Source: Ancylobacter mangrovi (lineage in GTDB: Bacteria; Pseudomonadota; Alphaproteobacteria; Rhizobiales; Xanthobacteraceae). Taken from it: a stretch of 64,000 nt of DNA. The stretch spans positions 1 through 64,000 of the forward strand of contig NZ_JANTHZ010000006.1 of the NCBI RefSeq assembly GCF_024752355.1. The letters run 5' to 3'. A program made the translations under genes and the position numbers. Numbering within the stretch: position 1 is the first letter of the stretch; each line of letters starts with the position of its first letter. The notes under the pieces were generated by a model. It did no database searches. It was not told the origin of the DNA and saw only the letters and a list, made by a program, of their open reading frames with translations. This document shows, one piece after another, positions 62,618 to 64,000 of the stretch.

Positions 62618-63541
62618 TCACTTCGCCAGCAGCACCTGGCGGCAGACGGATGGAAGGTCCTTCAGCATCAAGGGCGGCTTGGGCTTCGGCGGCACCTTGG
62701 GCGGCTTCGGGTGGAGGTTCTCGTCAGAGAACCACCAGTCGAGCGCCTCGCCGCAGCCCTCGCCCGGCGTCACTGCCGCCTGCGGCCGGCAGTCCGCGCT
62801 GCCGGCAGGGCACGCGAGGCGCACATGCATGTGGTAGTCGTGGCCCCAATAGGGGCGCACCTTCTGCAGCCAGCCGCGCTCGCCGGTGGCGTCGCGGCAC
62901 AGCGCCTTCTTGATCGCCGCATTGACCAGCACGCGCTCGACCTCGGGGTCCTGCGCCGCCGCCCGGATCACGGCGAGCAGCGAGGGCGTCCACACCTTGG
63001 CATCGACGTCGAGCCGGTCCGGCCGCACGATCATCGTCGCCGAGACCTTCTCGCGCTCCTCGCGGGTGAAGGGGCGCCCGGGCATCGGCCTCAGCCAGAT
63101 GTCGGCGTCGAGGCCCACCTGGTGCGAAGCGTGGCCGCTCGACATCGGCCCGCCGCGCGGCTGCGACATGTCGCCGACCAGTATGCCCGGCCAGTCGGAA
63201 ACCTGCGGCACCTTCGCGGAAAAACGCTCGAGAAAGGCGATGAGCGCGGGATGGCCCCAGTTGCGGTTGCGCGAGAGCCGCATCACCTGCCAGCTCGCGC
63301 CGGTGATCGGCAGCGCCTCGGCGCCGGCGAGGCAGCCCTTCGAATAGAAGCCGATCGACTGCTCGGGCATCGGCGCCGGTCCCTTCTCCGCGCCGAAGAG
63401 CTGGCGGGCCGGCACCGTGTCGAGTTTCGCGGACGCCGCCTGCTGCGCCATGGCCGGCGCCGACAGCCCGCCGATCAGGATCGCCGTGCAGACGGCCGCC
63501 CGGCGCCAGCTCCCACCCCGTCCCGGCCGGCACGCGTCCAT
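62618..63541 (-). CDS. mepA: Penicillin-insensitive murein endopeptidase
   Basis: A 307-residue periplasmic LAS-type metallopeptidase with a signal peptide (about 15-32). The zinc motifs are HASHQVGLDADIWL and WGHDYHMHVRLACP. It cuts D,D- and L,D-crosslinks in peptidoglycan. It is longer than the E. coli enzyme by a Pro/Lys-rich C-terminal stretch. It starts 7 bases after the L,D-transpeptidase-like gene on the same strand, so they are probably co-transcribed. Confidence 0.94.
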   Translation of the reverse strand: MDACRPGRGGSWRRAAVCTAILIGGLSAPAMAQQAASAKLDTVPARQLFGAEKGPAPMPEQSIGFYSKGCLAGAEALPITGASWQVMRLSRNRNWGHPALIAFLERFSAKVPQVSDWPGILVGDMSQPRGGPMSSGHASHQVGLDADIWLRPMPGRPFTREEREKVSATMIVRPDRLDVDAKVWTPSLLAVIRAAAQDPEVERVLVNAAIKKALCRDATGERGWLQKVRPYWGHDYHMHVRLACPAGSADCRPQAAVTPGEGCGEALDWWFSDENLHPKPPKVPPKPKPPLMLKDLPSVCRQVLLAK

Positions 63542-63548
63542 AATGGCC

Positions 63549-64000
63549 TCAGCTCATCGCCTGCGTCATGACGACGAAATCCTTGGGCGAGCGCGTGTCG
63601 GTCGTCGCCGGCAGATCGGTGATGAACATGGTCGAGCCGGGCACGAGCAGGCCGGCGAGCTTCTGGTTGGCTTCCGGCGCCACGGTGATGCGGTCGATCG
63701 CCTCCGCCGGCTTGCCGCCCACCACGCCGTTGCCCTCGAACGCCACCGCGGTCCAGGAGACCTCGCCGCCGACCTTCTTCAGCACGTAGACCACGTTGCC
63801 GAGCGGCGTCTGCGGATCGGCGATGGTGACCGGCGCGGTCAGCACCTCTTCGCCGTCCTTCAGCACCACGAGCTGCCGGTCGGCGCCGCTGATGACCATC
63901 GAGACGGCGTCTTCCGCGTTCACCGGCCCGGCGGCCGGATCGGTCTCGGCCTTGGCCTCGGGGCTCTTGGGCGCATCGTCCATGATCGCCGTGGTCGCGT
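63549..64000 (-). CDS. L,D-transpeptidase-family protein (5' end outside window)
   Basis: An open frame to the edge of the window; only the C-terminal ~150 residues are visible. SMVISGADRQLVVLKDGEEVLTA-like strands and TPLGNVVYVL resemble a YkuD/L,D-transpeptidase fold but without the catalytic His/Cys signature in this part. The catalytic domain may lie upstream, outside the window. An ATG at 63983 is probably internal, as the frame is open beyond it. The stop is 7 bases before mepA. Confidence 0.7.
   Translation of the reverse strand, partial: ATTAIMDDAPKSPEAKAETDPAAGPVNAEDAVSMVISGADRQLVVLKDGEEVLTAPVTIADPQTPLGNVVYVLKKVGGEVSWTAVAFEGNGVVGGKPAEAIDRITVAPEANQKLAGLLVPGSTMFITDLPATTDTRSPKDFVVMTQAMS

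Noticed and set aside
59985-62621. An 878-residue minus-strand frame across the MltB-like and GMC genes
   Set aside because: It spans two clear plus-strand genes and consists of Arg/Ala/Gly/Asp shadow sequence.

Overview
The window is a GC-rich (mostly well above 60% by eye), densely coded chromosomal segment of an alphaproteobacterium. Gene content points to Hyphomicrobiales, probably near Xanthobacteraceae (Ancylobacter/Starkeya/Xanthobacter-like): a DUF930 protein, a single-protein malonyl-CoA decarboxylase, a phytochrome with an HWE-type kinase, a DUF3750 protein, a Mur-type box in front of mntH, and an LpxH-like/GT4 gene pair. The taxon is inferred from family repertoire; no 16S gene is present.

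Layout. 1-4534: the end of a large Ala/Pro-rich protein, a terminator, then an Mla-type lipid transport operon on the minus strand (permease, ATPase, MCE protein, lipoprotein). 4800-12476: mixed metabolism and transport: dipeptide epimerase, MFS carrier, thiD behind a TPP riboswitch, a stand-alone RAM-domain protein, a DMT exporter, a cytochrome b561/cytochrome c' pair, a tandem universal stress protein and a LysE exporter. 12564-26290: envelope genes: LpxH-like phosphoesterase plus GT4 glycosyltransferase, an RND pump with its adaptor, MurJ, a sugar 3-oxidase/3-aminotransferase pair that fits GnnA/GnnB or WbpB/WbpE, and a membrane-anchored SH3 protein; threonine dehydratase and an XRE-cupin regulator lie among them. 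26681-38968: pncB, a MarR-controlled EmrAB-type pump divergent from an Old Yellow Enzyme, HXXEE and transglutaminase proteins, two small uncharacterised genes, and a LysR-linked cluster of three oxidoreductases. 39056-41138: a TolC-type outer-membrane protein, then a gene-poor stretch holding the C-terminal relic of a tyrosine recombinase next to tRNA-Lys(CTT), the best sign of past mobile-element activity here. 41460-46782: a complete pabB-pabA-pabC operon, a DUF930 protein and leuA. 47117-53485: a bacteriophytochrome hybrid kinase and a second EmrAB-type pump divergent from a TetR repressor, separated by a strikingly symmetric promoter/operator. 53552-64000: CFA synthase, a PAS-GGDEF diguanylate cyclase, malonyl-CoA decarboxylase, mntH with a Mur-like box, DUF3750, and peptidoglycan enzymes (MltB-like, MepA, partial L,D-transpeptidase-like) around a GMC oxidoreductase.

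The genes form small operons of 2-4, with many convergent pairs overlapping or separated by only a few bases. Three efflux systems (one RND, two EmrAB) have no linked outer-membrane channel; the lone TolC at 39056-40465 could serve them all. I found no CRISPR array, intact transposon, prophage or defence island. I see no clearly new multi-gene system. The points most worth following are the symmetric TetR promoter, the cytochrome b561 lacking a usual heme-ligand histidine, the cysteine-rich phytochrome N-terminus, the integrase relic at tRNA-Lys, and the two small genes with strong upstream ribosome-binding sequences near 34.3-34.9 kb.
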